Below the pieces are notes generated by a model. The model did no database searches, was not told the origin of the DNA, and was given only the letters and a program-made list of their open reading frames with translations. From the NCBI GenBank assembly GCA_030065205.1, contig JASJDN010000006.1, positions 1-64,000 of the forward strand: DNA of 64,000 nt. Reading direction: 5' to 3'. Positions 17,675 through 29,634 of this stretch are shown here, piece after piece. Every line of letters starts with the position of its first letter. The stretch's first letter is position 1. Both the position numbers and the translations under genes were made by a program. This stretch comes from Crocosphaera sp. (GTDB lineage: Bacteria > Cyanobacteriota > Cyanobacteriia > Cyanobacteriales > Microcystaceae).

Positions 17675-19117
17675 TTATTTATTCCAAGGGGTGCCAATTA
17701 ATCCCCAGGTGGGACTATTGAGGGCTAAGTCCATGTCACGGGCGAAGATAGCGAAGCCATCATAACCGTGGTAAGGTCCGGAGTAATCCCAAGAGTGCAT
17801 TTGACGGAAGGGAAGAGCCATCTTTTGGAAGACATACTTCTCTTTAATACCAGCAGCCACTAAGTCAGGCTTAAGTTCTTTAACGAACTCTTCAAACTCA
17901 TAACCCGTTACGTCATCATAGATGAGGGTAGCATCTTCAACGTAGTTGGTGGTCCGTTTGTAGTCATCACCGTGAGCGAATTCGTATCCGGTTCCGATGA
18001 TTTCCATGCCTAAGTCTTTGAAAGCAGGAACCACGTGACGGGGACGTAAACCACCCACCATCATCATGACGGTTTTGCCTTCTAAACGAGGACGGTACTT
18101 AGCAATGACTTCTTCAGATTGCTTTTTGTATTTTTCGATGACTTCTTCAGCTTTGGCTTGGATTTTTTCATCGAAGCGTGAAGCGATTTCTCTTAAAGAA
18201 GCAGCAATTTTGGTAGGTCCAAAGAAGTTGTATTCTAACCAGGGAATACCATACTTTTCTTCCATGTGACGACTGATGTAGTTCATGGAACGATAACAGT
18301 GGATGAGGTTCAACTTAACGTTGGGTGTAGCCTTCATCTCGGTTAAGGTACCATCACCAGACCACTGAGCAACCACACGAAGACCGATTTCTTCAAGAAG
18401 AATACGGCTAGACCAAGCATCTCCACCGATGTTGTAGTCACCAATGATGGCTACGTCATAAGGAGTGCTTTCAAATCCTTTTTCTGCGTTTTCTTTGTCA
18501 GCAGTGGGGAAAACCCAGTCACGAATCATGTCGTTAGCGATGTGGTGTCCTAAGGATTGAGAAACCCCACGGAACCCTTCACAACGGACGGGAACAACGG
18601 ATTTACCAGTTTCTTTGCTCTTTTCACGAGCCACTGCTTCGATGTCATCTCCAATTAAACCAATGGGACATTCTGATTGAACAGAAATACCACCGTTGAG
18701 GGGGAATAATTCTTCGATTTCATCAACGATTTTCTTGAGTTTTTTGTCTCCACCAAAAACGATATCCCGTTCTTGGAAATCGGAGGTAAACTGCATGGTA
18801 CCAAAGCTATCAACACCGGTGGTTCCGATGTAGTAGTTACGACGACCAGACCAGGAATAGTAACCACAACCCACAGGACCGTGAGAGATGTGAACCATGT
18901 CCTTAATCGGACCCCAAACTACCCCTTTTGACCCTGCATAGGCACAACCACGAGCGGTCATAACCCCAGGTAAGGATTGTTTATTAGATTTTACGCCACA
19001 ATCAGCTTCGCCGTCTTGGTAAACACCTAAGTGTTTTTCACGCTTTTTAGCAGCTTTTTCGGGATAAGTCGACAGAACGTCGGCAATGAGCTTCTTATTT
19101 TCTTCAACTGTTGCCAT
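17675..19117 (-). CDS. nifD: NifD, MoFe protein alpha subunit
   Basis: 480 residues. P-cluster ligands C58 (ARGCAYAG), C84 (GPVGCGYY) and C150 (QSECPIG) are present, as are the FeMo-co ligands C274 ([10 protein letters not shown]) and H441 (QMHSWDYSG). The gene is uninterrupted, so no nifD excision element is present. GAGGAACACC precedes the ATG. It follows nifH by 145 bp. Confidence 0.98.
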   Translation of the reverse strand: MATVEENKKLIADVLSTYPEKAAKKREKHLGVYQDGEADCGVKSNKQSLPGVMTARGCAYAGSKGVVWGPIKDMVHISHGPVGCGYYSWSGRRNYYIGTTGVDSFGTMQFTSDFQERDIVFGGDKKLKKIVDEIEELFPLNGGISVQSECPIGLIGDDIEAVAREKSKETGKSVVPVRCEGFRGVSQSLGHHIANDMIRDWVFPTADKENAEKGFESTPYDVAIIGDYNIGGDAWSSRILLEEIGLRVVAQWSGDGTLTEMKATPNVKLNLIHCYRSMNYISRHMEEKYGIPWLEYNFFGPTKIAASLREIASRFDEKIQAKAEEVIEKYKKQSEEVIAKYRPRLEGKTVMMMVGGLRPRHVVPAFKDLGMEIIGTGYEFAHGDDYKRTTNYVEDATLIYDDVTGYEFEEFVKELKPDLVAAGIKEKYVFQKMALPFRQMHSWDYSGPYHGYDGFAIFARDMDLALNSPTWGLIGTPWNK

Positions 19118-19262
19118 GGTGTTCCTCTCAAAGTTGGTGTAGAAGGAAAATTATCGAAAAGGGAAAGAGGGGAAGGCAAAAGGAGTTCAAAGTTGATAGT
19201 TTTTCACTATTCACTTTTGCCTTAGAATGATCCTCAATCCTATTAATTAAGCGAGACTCAGT

Positions 19263-20446
<1,184 letters not shown>

Positions 20447-21328
20447 TTACACGGCAATTACTGTTAAATCTGGGGAAACCTGCTCTTTGAGTCTGGCTTC
20501 AATGCCTCCTTTGAGGGTGGCGGTACTACTAGCGCAGGAACCACAAGCTCCTTTGAGCATGACTTTCACTAAGTCCCCTTCGATATCAAATAACTCGACA
20601 TCTCCCCCATCTTTGGCTAACATGGGCTTGATTTCTTCTTCTAAGATTTGTTGAATGAGAGTAATTTTCTGTAAGTTGGTTAAAGGCTTGGTTTCTGACT
20701 TGGCTTTAACGACTTCGGTGGCAACGGCAACAGCAGTGGCTTTTTCTTGGACAATCTCAGCAATCAAATCATCAATATCTGCCAAACAAGACCCACATCC
20801 GCCACCGGCTTTCACATAGTTGGTCACTTGTTCTGCTGTGCTAAGGTTATTTTCGAGAACAATGCGACGAATACGACTATCAGTTACCCCGAAGCAACGA
20901 CAAATTAATGCACCTTCGTCATCTTCGTGGTTATCTAGGGGAATGCCTCTATAGTTAAAGATAGCAGCTTCTAGGGCTTCTTGTCCCATAACTGAACAGT
21001 GCATTTTCTCCTCGGGTAACCCCCCTAAGAAGTCGGCGATCTCTTTATTCGTAAGACTTAAGGCTTCATCTAAGGTTTTACCAACCAATAACTCAGTCAG
21101 TGCAGAGGAAGAGGCGATCGCAGAAGCACATCCGAAGGTTTGAAACCGTGCAGCTAAGATAATCTCTGTTTTTTCATCCACTTTTAAATGTAATCTCAGG
21201 GCATCGCCGCAGGCAATACTACCCACTTCTCCAGTTGTTATGGCTTGTCCTTCTTCTTTTTCTGTAATCGTTCCTTGATTACGAGGATTATAGAAGAGAT
21301 CCATTACTTTGTCTGTATATTCCCACAT
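20447..21328 (-). CDS. nifU: NifU, modular Fe-S scaffold
   Basis: 293 residues in three modules: an IscU-like N-domain (IACGDALRL, QTFGCASAIASSSALTEL, KMHCSVMGQ), a central [2Fe-2S] BFD-like domain (ICRCFGVTD with GGGCGSCLADI), and a C-terminal Nfu domain (DGGDVELFDI; GACGSCASS). It builds clusters from NifS-derived sulfur for NifH and NifB. It lies between nifS and nifH and is co-transcribed with nifB-nifS by orientation. Confidence 0.96.
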   Translation of the reverse strand: MWEYTDKVMDLFYNPRNQGTITEKEEGQAITTGEVGSIACGDALRLHLKVDEKTEIILAARFQTFGCASAIASSSALTELLVGKTLDEALSLTNKEIADFLGGLPEEKMHCSVMGQEALEAAIFNYRGIPLDNHEDDEGALICRCFGVTDSRIRRIVLENNLSTAEQVTNYVKAGGGCGSCLADIDDLIAEIVQEKATAVAVATEVVKAKSETKPLTNLQKITLIQQILEEEIKPMLAKDGGDVELFDIEGDLVKVMLKGACGSCASSTATLKGGIEARLKEQVSPDLTVIAV

Positions 21329-21364
21329 GAGCAGTTACCAGTTTAATTTTTTCGTTAATAGTTG

Positions 21365-22646
<1,282 letters not shown>

Positions 22647-22662
22647 CAGTTTGTACCAGAAG

Positions 22663-22702
22663 TCAGATGAAGTCAGAAGTCAGAAGTTTGAAGTCAGAAG
22701 TG
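22663..22702. repeat. 7-bp tandem repeat (AGAAGTC) between fdxN and nifS
   Basis: Several copies of AGAAGTC/GAAGTCAG, the reverse complement of the ACTTCTG heptamer at 15756-15790. It forms most of the fdxN-nifS spacer. Confidence 0.8.
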
Positions 22703-22718
22703 ATGACGAACACCTTAT

Positions 22719-23081
22719 TTAACTATTTGCTGTCATTAAGGTGGAAATTTCTTGGGAGTAAGCATCAAACCATTGCTCCCAGTAAGGACTCGTTTGTTGT
22801 CCTTTGAGTTTGCTGACTAAGTTGTTATAGCGGTTAAACCAAGCATCCCAATAGTCAGCCTTTTTGTTTTTACTTCCCCCAGTGACTTGATAAGACGGTA
22901 AGCAAGCGGAGTTGGTAGGACAGACCGAAGCACACTGGGGGGTTCCATAATACCCTTGACAATCGTTACACTGCGTCGCATCGATGAGAAATACATTATC
23001 TTGTATGGTAATAGCACCGGTCGGGCAAGCACTCCGACAACGAGAACAGTTAATACATTCATTGGTGATAGTGTAACTCAT
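22719..23081 (-). CDS. fdxN: FdxN, 2[4Fe-4S] ferredoxin
   Basis: A 120-residue ferredoxin with CINCSRCRSACP and CNDCQGYYGTPQCASVCP. The longer spacing in the second motif is typical of the nif/Alvin class. It probably supplies electrons to NifB or nitrogenase maturation. The gene is uninterrupted, so the fdxN excision element of heterocystous strains is absent. The C-terminal 45 residues (DYWDAWFNRYN, WEQWFDAYSQ) form an aromatic-rich repeat-like tail. Confidence 0.93.
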   Translation of the reverse strand: MSYTITNECINCSRCRSACPTGAITIQDNVFLIDATQCNDCQGYYGTPQCASVCPTNSACLPSYQVTGGSKNKKADYWDAWFNRYNNLVSKLKGQQTSPYWEQWFDAYSQEISTLMTANS

Positions 23082-23100
23082 GATGCGATCGCTCCATATA

Positions 23101-23301
23101 CTAATTGTTTAGGCTAGGAAAACAACTGTAGTCTTTGGAAAACCCTGTGCAGGGAGGAATAGAATAGTCATCAACGCAAGTATTACAGTTATTTTCCGTT
23201 GTAGTTGAGTTTGAACTCGGAGGGTTGATGACGGCAGTTTGAGAACTTCCTGGTGAGGAAACTAACGAAGATTGAGGACGATAGCTCAGGGTATCAATCA
23301 T
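23101..23301 (-). CDS. small Cys-rich protein between nifB and fdxN
   Basis: A 66-residue protein. Its N-terminal half is Ser/Pro/Thr-rich and probably disordered; the C-terminal part has CNTCVDDYSIPPCTGF and DYSCFPS, four cysteines that could bind a metal or cluster. The start lies three bases after the nifB stop, and AGGAG is nine bases before the ATG, so it is well placed for translation. I do not recognise a family. A role in NifB/FdxN cluster handling is only a guess from position. Confidence 0.65.
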   Translation of the reverse strand: MIDTLSYRPQSSLVSSPGSSQTAVINPPSSNSTTTENNCNTCVDDYSIPPCTGFSKDYSCFPSLNN

Positions 23302-23304
23302 TCA

Positions 23305-24777
23305 CTAGGCTCCTAATGCTTGTTTTTGCATATAATCTTTGTAGAAGTTGATGGCTACGTTATCGATGATATCGTAGGCTTCGTAAGGCTCTAAGCCGGC
23401 TTTGCGTAACTCTTCTTGAGGACAATGACCGATCTTAGAAGCGAGGACTCCTTTACAATCAGAGATGGACTTAATAATGTTATCTAGGGTGGCTTCTTCA
23501 CCATACCCACTTTGACAATAGTGATCCACTTTACGGTGTGCCACAAATTTAACATCAGTACCATCGACTTCAAAGATTTGGAATTCTTTGGCGTGACCGA
23601 AATGTTGGTTAACTAAGCGGTTGCCTTTGGTGGCCACTGCTACTAAAATCTTAGGTGCGTTGGCCGTCTTTTGGGCTTTCTTTTGTGCTTTAGCTGCTTT
23701 AACTTCGGCAGTAAATTGTTCGATGTTGGCGTGAACTTCTTGACGTTGGGCCACATCATACTCAGGAGTCATTTCTAAGAATTTGTCTTTGGTAAACTCT
23801 TGAGAACGATCTTCTCCTAACAACCCGACTGCATCAGCGCGACATTGACGGCAGTGACGCATCATTTTCATGTTGCCAGAACACTTATCCTGTAGAGATT
23901 TTAGCTCTTTAGGGGTAGGGCCTCTTTGTCCGGTTAACCCGAAGTGAGTGCCGTGTTCAGGAGCAGAAATCAAGGGCATAATATTGTGGAGAAATGCACC
24001 TTTGGAGCGGATAACTTCGTTAACTTCTGCTAAGTGTTCGTCGTTGATCCCTGGGATCATCACGGAGTTCACTTTACAGAGGATGTCAGCTTCTCTAAGG
24101 GCATCAAGGGACTCCATTTGCTTCTCATGAAGTATTTTAACCCCTTCGATTCCTTTATACCGTTTCCGATTATACCGAACCCAAGGATAGATTTTTTCCC
24201 CAATTTCTGGGTCGATCATATTAATGGTGAGAGTAACGTGATCGATGTTGAGTTCTTTGATGCGATCAACATACTCCGGTAACATCAACCCATTACTGGA
24301 TAAGCAGAGTTTAATATCGGGGGCTTTATCTGCAACTAATTCAAAGGTGCGAAAGGTTTGTTTGGGGTTGGCTAAAGGATCTCCAGGACCAGCAATACCC
24401 AATACAGTCATTTGGGGAATTTTGCCACCGATGACTAACGCTTTATGTGCTGCTTCTTCTGGGGTTAAAACTTCACTAACTACCCCTGGACGACTTTCGT
24501 TAGCACAGTCGTATTTGCGGTTACAATAGTTGCATTGAATGTTACAAGCAGGGGCAACGGCAACGTGCATCCGTGCATAGTGATGATGGGCATCTTCACT
24601 GTAACAAGGGTGTTTAGCAATTCTTTCTTGAATCTTTGCATCTATGGTTTGCGTACTATCCCCACTTGAAGGACAAGCACAATCTCCTTTTGCTTGGGGA
24701 ATAAATGAGGTTCCCGTCGCAGTGTTTGGATTAGCCGTAGATGCGTCAGTGTTAATTAGACCTGTGGATTGTAACAT
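23305..24777 (-). CDS. nifB: NifB, radical-SAM enzyme making NifB-co
   Basis: 490 residues. The radical-SAM cluster motif is C78-NIQ-C82-NY-C85; upstream are CACP and [16 protein letters not shown], the extra Cys/His that bind substrate clusters. Residues about 370-490 form a NifX-like domain ([25 protein letters not shown]). It makes the [8Fe-9S-C] NifB-co from two [4Fe-4S] units. It is the first gene of the leftward operon, transcribed from the 979-bp divergent region. Confidence 0.97.
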   Translation of the reverse strand: MLQSTGLINTDASTANPNTATGTSFIPQAKGDCACPSSGDSTQTIDAKIQERIAKHPCYSEDAHHHYARMHVAVAPACNIQCNYCNRKYDCANESRPGVVSEVLTPEEAAHKALVIGGKIPQMTVLGIAGPGDPLANPKQTFRTFELVADKAPDIKLCLSSNGLMLPEYVDRIKELNIDHVTLTINMIDPEIGEKIYPWVRYNRKRYKGIEGVKILHEKQMESLDALREADILCKVNSVMIPGINDEHLAEVNEVIRSKGAFLHNIMPLISAPEHGTHFGLTGQRGPTPKELKSLQDKCSGNMKMMRHCRQCRADAVGLLGEDRSQEFTKDKFLEMTPEYDVAQRQEVHANIEQFTAEVKAAKAQKKAQKTANAPKILVAVATKGNRLVNQHFGHAKEFQIFEVDGTDVKFVAHRKVDHYCQSGYGEEATLDNIIKSISDCKGVLASKIGHCPQEELRKAGLEPYEAYDIIDNVAINFYKDYMQKQALGA

Positions 24778-24966
24778 TGAATTCCGTGAGTTAGAGGGTG
24801 AGCTAAAGCCTGACTGTAAGAGGAATTGTCAGAGACTTAGTACGAGCAAAGGGTAAAACAATGAACTGTATGTCTTCGGCGTTATGTCATTTATACCACC
24901 CTCCTCCTTTCCAGTGGGTTCAAGGTGAGTAGGTTGGGATTCATTGGATTACTTAGGCTGTACTCA

Positions 24967-25017
24967 TAGGCTCAAACCTTTTGCGTTGCGAGGGTTTGAG
25001 CCTAGTTAATTTTTTTT
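24967..25017 (+). other. 12-bp stem hairpin followed by eight T
   Basis: TAGGCTCAAACC and GGTTTGAGCCTA pair perfectly around a 13-14-base loop, followed by a T8 run (25010-25017). On the plus strand this has the form of an intrinsic terminator; on the minus strand it is a large hairpin in the nifB leader. It could shield the region from rightward read-through or stabilise the nifB mRNA. Confidence 0.6.
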
Positions 25018-25073
25018 AGGGGTACGGGGTACAGGTATTTATCGGGGGAGGTTTCTGTATTTTTACAGGGGGA
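25011..25073 (-). promoter_or_regulatory. nifB-side copy of mirrored element
   Basis: Read toward nifB: CCCCCTGTAAAAATACAG, then CCTCCCCCGATAAATAC, then a TACCCC stretch and an A-run. The same blocks recur in order-shuffled form toward cysE at 25535-25606. CTGTA-TTTT-TACAG (25055-25068) is a small palindrome. Confidence 0.55.
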
Positions 25074-25534
25074 CTCTGGCTTTTTTGTACTCAAGGTCTA
25101 AGTCTTATTACGTAAGGCTTTGGCTGTGTTATTGGTGGGTTTTTCCTCCTCTAGTTTTACACTCAGGACGCAGGTGACGGGGGGTGAGGGTGACGGGGTG
25201 AGGGGGGGAAGATATATCAATTATTTCTCCCAGTCCCCAAAGTCCTTCCCTCTTGAGAAAAGAAACACCGAGTTAGCTTCCTCTTGCCTCCCCAGTGCTG
25301 TCACGGAATTCAATTCTGTATCCAATGTAACATTTTCTAGTTGGTAGATTTGCTATGTAACAGTTGGGGGCGAGTTTTTTGAGAATAAAATAGCTCAATA
25401 GCAGACTGCATAACCATTGTAGCCCTTTTATTCTTTTTTAATTTTGAGTGGACAGTCATCTATGTTACTAGAAGAAAAAAAAAGGGTTCAAACGCTTGTA
25501 TAACAATCATTACAACTGAGTACACAAACACAAG

Positions 25535-25606
25535 TCCCTCCCCCGAAAAATACCCTATCCCCTGTAAAAAAATACTCGTCCCCCGACCCAAAAATTTTTT
25601 TAAACC
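25535..25606 (+). promoter_or_regulatory. cysE-side copy of mirrored element
   Basis: Read toward cysE2: CCTCCCCCGAAAAATAC, then CCCCTGTAAAAAAATAC, then GTCCCCCGACCC and an A/T run. These are the same blocks as at 25011-25073 but pointing the other way, so each divergent gene sees them in its own upstream region. Confidence 0.55.
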
Positions 25607-25756
25607 CTAGTGAACAGTCGATTATATCTAGGTTTGACGAAACGGGTTGAGCCATTAATAAACTTGATCAATTTGACTCACCGTCTTAAGACACAGGGCC
25701 AATAGGGGACTTGGTATAAGCATAACAACTAAGTCTATGCGCAAGCACGGAATTTA

Positions 25757-26467
25757 ATGTTTGGATCACTCCCTGTCAGAGAGCGTCGTGGAAGTCCGTC
25801 AGAAAGCCCTATTTCTGAACCGCGCACTTCTCGGCCTAACCTATTAAGCTTCTTGCGGCAAGATTTTCAAATTATTTTTGAAAGAGATCCCGCAGCCCGT
25901 AATTGGTTAGAAGTGGTGTGTTGCTATCCAGGTTTACACGCTTTAGCCATCCATCGTCTCTCTCACGAATTATGGCATCGCAATATACCTTTTATTCCTC
26001 GATTTTTCTCTCATATTGCCCGTTTTCTCACGGGAATTGAAATCCACCCCGGGGCGACCATTGGTCAAGGGGTGTTTATCGATCATGGTATGGGAGTTGT
26101 TATTGGAGAAACGGCTATTATTGGTGATTATTGTCTTATTTATCAAAATGTCACCCTTGGGGGGACTGGTAAAGAAAGTGGTAAACGCCATCCCACTTTA
26201 GGCCATTCGGTCGTTGTGGGAACTGGAGCCAAAGTATTAGGTAACATCGAAATTGGCAATCATGTCCGTATTGGAGCCGGATCAATCGTTTTACGCGATG
26301 TCCCTCATGATTGCACTGTGGTAGGAGTTCCTGGTCGTATTATCTCCCGTAGTGGTCGGGGTTGTCCTTTAGAACATGACAAACTCCCGGATATTGAGGG
26401 CCAAGCGATTCGGATGTTATTAGACCGAATTGAAGAATTGGAACAAAAGATACAAAAACTACCTTGA
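25757..26467 (+). CDS. cysE: NifP/CysE2, serine O-acetyltransferase
   Basis: 236 residues: an N-terminal helical domain (FQIIFERDPAARNWLEVV) and a left-handed beta-helix with hexapeptide repeats (IHPGATIGQGVFIDHGMGVVIGE; GNVRIGAGS-type). Catalytic His and Asp occur in GVFIDHG. It makes O-acetylserine, feeding cysteine to NifS for the heavy Fe-S demand. As the nif-linked copy it corresponds to nifP. It is the first gene of the rightward operon. Confidence 0.92.
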   Translation: MFGSLPVRERRGSPSESPISEPRTSRPNLLSFLRQDFQIIFERDPAARNWLEVVCCYPGLHALAIHRLSHELWHRNIPFIPRFFSHIARFLTGIEIHPGATIGQGVFIDHGMGVVIGETAIIGDYCLIYQNVTLGGTGKESGKRHPTLGHSVVVGTGAKVLGNIEIGNHVRIGAGSIVLRDVPHDCTVVGVPGRIISRSGRGCPLEHDKLPDIEGQAIRMLLDRIEELEQKIQKLP

Positions 26468-26483
26468 CCTTTACCTTACAATT

Positions 26484-26747
26484 ATGATGCAACCTTATCA
26501 TTCTGATGCGCTTATCAGTCAAGTTGAGAAAGTTTCTCGTTGCGATCGCTGGACGGTTTGCCAACGTCTTCAAGAATTAATGATTCCCTGTTGGTGTCCT
26601 GAAGACGGTTCATTGTGGGTGGAAATCGAACATGGTAACCATGCCATTTTGCTTCGTAGTGTGGTCTATGGGGCGATCGCTTCTCGTCAAGAGTTAGTCA
26701 CTTGGCTGGAGCGGTGTTGGGAAACGGTTGAAGAGCGAGTTTATTAA
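26484..26747 (+). CDS. conserved cyanobacterial protein after cysE2
   Basis: An 87-residue protein starting at the ATG pair 17-20 bases after the cysE stop; a longer frame overlapping cysE is open but unneeded. It contains VSRCDRWTVCQRLQEL, which looks like a helix-turn-helix-like segment, then CWCPEDGSLWVEIEHG and VVYGAIASRQELVTWLERCW. I do not recognise a named domain. It lies in the nif operon of the cysE side. The pair of Cys around W (CWC) is notable. Confidence 0.65.
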   Translation: MMQPYHSDALISQVEKVSRCDRWTVCQRLQELMIPCWCPEDGSLWVEIEHGNHAILLRSVVYGAIASRQELVTWLERCWETVEERVY

Positions 26748-27125
26748 GTCTTATTCTCATAAGCAACAGTAAGACTTTGATTTTCTGCCTAAACGACTTA
26801 TACCATACTGAGAAAATTGAGTAATCAATAGCCTTTTCTTGGGTTTTTGTGCTAATTAAGGCTAATTACTATCGATAAAGTTAGGTTTTTTCTTCCTCAT
26901 TAACCCACTTTCTAGTTTTCTCAGTTACAGCAGTTCAGGTGTAGGTTAGGACAGCCGAGAGTTATCGAGATAATCAGGAGCAAAAACCTGGCTATCATAA
27001 GCGAGAAGTTTTTGGAGCGAGACATAAAACCTTGTGACAAAAACAACTTCTGACTTTTGACTTCTGACTTCCTTCCTGCCTCCTGCCTTCTCATAATGTT
27101 GATAACTGAACCTCTCAGTGCTGTC
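26748..27125. other. 378-bp spacer with heptamer repeat
   Basis: It holds AT-rich DNA with no credible gene and, at 27045-27072, copies of CTTCTGA/CTTTTGA heptamers followed by CCTGCCT-type repeats up to 27091. It may contain a promoter for nifV-nifZ-nifT but I see no clear motif. Confidence 0.5.
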
Positions 27126-27338
27126 ATGGAAAACAATTCAATTTCTACGGAATTTAGTCAATTTTTGCAACAAGAAATGGATCTATCAGGAGATGATCTA
27201 GCGGTTGTCATCAACAACCAAAGACAACCGGGTGATCCTATTCCCATGCTGTTGTGGCAATATGGCTTAATCTCGGTGGCTCAATTACAAAGAATTTGGG
27301 ATTGGCTAGATGCTCAAATTTATTTCCAGTTCCCCTAA
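27126..27338 (+). CDS. DUF2949 family protein
   Basis: A 70-residue protein starting MENNSISTEF. The stretch LLWQYGLISVAQLQRIWDWLD is the recognisable DUF2949 core found widely in cyanobacteria. An upstream extension of 23 codons is open but begins in repeat DNA. The function is unknown. It ends 29 bp before nifV. Confidence 0.7.
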   Translation: MENNSISTEFSQFLQQEMDLSGDDLAVVINNQRQPGDPIPMLLWQYGLISVAQLQRIWDWLDAQIYFQFP

Positions 27339-27367
27339 CTATTGGTCAATCTGAGGAGTATTAAGCC

Positions 27368-28501
27368 ATGAATCACGTCCATATTAATGATACAACCCTA
27401 CGGGATGGAGAACAAGCGGCCGGCATTGTCTTTAGTGCGGCTGAAAAAATAGCGATCGCGCTCTTGATGGATGCTATCGGTATTCCTGAGTTGGAAGTGG
27501 GTATTCCTGCGATGGGAGGCTCAGAAGCGGAGGCCATTACGACTATTGTCCAAAAAGGGTTAAAAACGGCTTTATTAGGCTGGAACCGCGCTGTCCGTTC
27601 CGATATTGAAGCCTCTATTGCTTGCGGTTTACAACGAGTTCATATATCCATTCCTGTATCAGATATACAAATTAAGGCAAAATTTCAAGGAAAAACACAT
27701 CTTGTTTGGGAACGGTTACGGGATAGTCTCAATTTTGCTTTAGATAAGGGTTTATTCGTCTCTGTAGGGGCTGAAGATGCTTCGCGGGCTGATGAGTCTT
27801 TTTTACTGGAAGTGGCTCAGTTTGCCCAAAGTTTGGGAGCGTCCCGTTTCCGTTTTTGTGATACGGTGGGCATTCTTGACCCTTTAACCACAGCCCAAAA
27901 GGTGGGAAAATTGGTTAAGTCCCTGAATATCCCCATTGAAATGCACACCCACAATGATTTTGGCTTGGCCACTGCTAACGCCTTAGCCGGGTTGCAAGCC
28001 GGAGCGACTTCGGTCAATACCACCGTTAACGGGTTGGGAGAAAGGGCGGGGAATGCAGCCCTCGAAGAGATGATCATGGCCCTAAAACGACTCTATCAGG
28101 TTGATTTAGAGGTAGAAACCGCTCGTCTGCGGGAGTTGTCCCAACTGGTGATTAAAGCGTCGGGTATCGCCCTTCCCCCCTGGAAAGCGATCGTCGGGGA
28201 CAATATCTTTGCCCACGAGTCCGGTATTCACGCTCACGGTGTCTTACAAAACCCCCAAACCTACGAACCTTTTTCTCCAGATGAGGTGGGTTGGAAACGC
28301 CGTTTAGTGGTAGGAAAGCATTCGGGACGACATTTATTGACCAATTTATTGAGTCAACATGGCATTCGTTTAAACCATGAAGAGTCCCAAGTGGTGTTAG
28401 ACTCGGTGCGCCATTTATCGGTACAAATGAAGCGCAGTCTAACGGTTGAGGAGTTACTTGATGTTGTATCCAATAGGAGTATGTCTCATGGGATTGTATA
28501 A
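27368..28501 (+). CDS. nifV: NifV, homocitrate synthase
   Basis: 377 residues of the DRE-TIM family: HINDTTLRDGEQAAGIVFS at the N-terminus, MHTHNDFGLATANALAG with the metal His pair, and VNGLGERAGNAALEE. It condenses acetyl-CoA and 2-oxoglutarate to R-homocitrate, the organic ligand of FeMo-co. Its end overlaps nifZ by 14 bp. Confidence 0.95.
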   Translation: MNHVHINDTTLRDGEQAAGIVFSAAEKIAIALLMDAIGIPELEVGIPAMGGSEAEAITTIVQKGLKTALLGWNRAVRSDIEASIACGLQRVHISIPVSDIQIKAKFQGKTHLVWERLRDSLNFALDKGLFVSVGAEDASRADESFLLEVAQFAQSLGASRFRFCDTVGILDPLTTAQKVGKLVKSLNIPIEMHTHNDFGLATANALAGLQAGATSVNTTVNGLGERAGNAALEEMIMALKRLYQVDLEVETARLRELSQLVIKASGIALPPWKAIVGDNIFAHESGIHAHGVLQNPQTYEPFSPDEVGWKRRLVVGKHSGRHLLTNLLSQHGIRLNHEESQVVLDSVRHLSVQMKRSLTVEELLDVVSNRSMSHGIV

Positions 28502-28829
28502 TCCAGGTGAAATTGAACTTAATGATCCCCCCGCTTTTGAAATGGAGCAAAAAGTTCGACTTCGGAGAATGATTCGCAATGATGGGACGTTTCCTGGTAA
28601 AGAAGTCGGGGAAACCTTAGCGAAAAAAGGTGATATCGGCTACGTTGTCGGTATTGGTACTTATCTTCAAAGTTATTACATTTATGCGGTTCATTTCCTC
28701 GATAGGGGTTATGTCGTCGGTTGTCGTCGCAAGGAGTTAATTCCTGCGGATGAACCTTTGATTAATGATACCGATGATGAGGAAATTGAAGAAACCCTAG
28801 AACCTTGTCTACAAGAGTCTCAGGTTTAA
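28488..28829 (+). CDS. nifZ: NifZ, P-cluster maturation factor
   Basis: 113 residues starting at MGLYNPGEIELNDPP inside the end of nifV, with AGGAG nine bases upstream. KVRLRRMIRNDGTFPG and the GDIGYVVGIGTYLQSYYIYAVHF core match NifZ. It aids formation of the second P-cluster in MoFe protein. The C-terminus is very acidic (DTDDEEIEETLEP). Confidence 0.9.
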   Translation: MGLYNPGEIELNDPPAFEMEQKVRLRRMIRNDGTFPGKEVGETLAKKGDIGYVVGIGTYLQSYYIYAVHFLDRGYVVGCRRKELIPADEPLINDTDDEEIEETLEPCLQESQV

Positions 28830-28913
28830 ACGTTCGGGGTTCAGGGTTCACAGTTGAAAATAACAACTATTCCCTATTCCCTATCAACTATTAACTATTT
28901 TAGGAGTTATGCC

Positions 28914-29114
28914 ATGAAAGTAATGTTACGCAGAGAAGATGAAGGCAATTTATCCGTTTATGTGCCTAAAAAAGATTTGGAAGAGTTAGTGGTTAAGGAA
29001 ACCGTTGAAGGAGACGGGAAAATTTTAACCTTAGCTAATGGTTGGGAATTACAATTTTCTAACCTCAATGATGACACCACATTACCCCAAACTTTTGACG
29101 CAAAACGTCTCTAA
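28914..29114 (+). CDS. nifT: NifT/FixU small protein
   Basis: 66 residues: MKVMLRREDEGNLSVYVPKK and NGWELQF match NifT. AGGAG precedes the chosen ATG; an open upstream extension is discarded. NifT is common in nif operons but its role is unclear. It lies 84 bp after nifZ. Confidence 0.88.
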   Translation: MKVMLRREDEGNLSVYVPKKDLEELVVKETVEGDGKILTLANGWELQFSNLNDDTTLPQTFDAKRL

Positions 29115-29634
29115 TCTTCCTCCAGTTTTTCGGGCTTAATCGTTAACAATGGAAGACAAGATAAGTAGAAAGAATATTTTTTGTAATCAAGTCAAAAAAA
29201 CTTCTGACTTCTGACTTCTAACTTCTGACTTCTATTAAGCCCCTTTCTTCCAGTTTTTTCCCTCATTTTTCTTACTTATTGAGAGATTTTATAGTTTGAG
29301 TACAGATTAAGTAATCTAGCTCAACCTGACAGAAGCTTTATTGTCATTTTAGTTGATAATATCTCTCATCACTGCAAAAAAATGGGATTATACCAGTTCT
29401 CAAAAATAGCTAGATAGATACTTCAGTGTCATTGCGAATGTAGCGGTAGCGAAATGAAGCAATCTCTATGTTCATGGTAGATTGCTTCGGGGAATTTTCA
29501 GTAAAAGTCAAAGGTTAATGTTAATTTTTTCCCTCACAATGACGACTTAAGTTTCTCATCACTTTTGAGAATTGATATTACCAATAATTCTTATTGCACC
29601 ATTTTCTCATTTTATTATTCCAGGAAAAATTGCC
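29115..29634. other. 520-bp spacer with tandem repeat and MITE-like element
   Basis: No gene seen. It contains ACTTCTG heptamers at 29199-29236 and a 116-bp inverted-repeat element at 29428-29543. It separates nifT from the thioredoxin-like ferredoxin gene. Confidence 0.7.
29428..29543. mobile_element. MITE-like inverted-repeat element, 116 bp
   Basis: Ends GTCATTGCGA and TCACAATGAC are inverted repeats; inside, GAAGCAATCT and AGATTGCTTC also pair. A partial, left-truncated relative lies at 54711-54800 with the same core (ATTGCTTCGG, then AAAATCAAAG) and right end. No transposase is encoded. Confidence 0.65.

Larger units (their letters stand above)
24778..25756. promoter_or_regulatory. divergent nifB/cysE2 control region
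   Basis: 979 bp without a credible gene. It holds a long hairpin (24967-25004), two related elements in mirror orientation (25011-25073 and 25535-25606), a short G-rich tandem tract (25173-25208) and a long AT-rich centre. Divergent nifB-nifP (cysE) regions are where the activator CnfR acts in other non-heterocystous cyanobacteria, so control of the whole nif region from here is likely. No perfect NtcA box was found. Confidence 0.7.

Noticed and set aside
25497-25523. Possible NtcA sites: TGTA-N10-TACA and TTA-N8-TAC
   Set aside because: Neither fits GTA-N8-TAC, spacing or one half-site is wrong, and no suitable -10 box lies at the expected distance.
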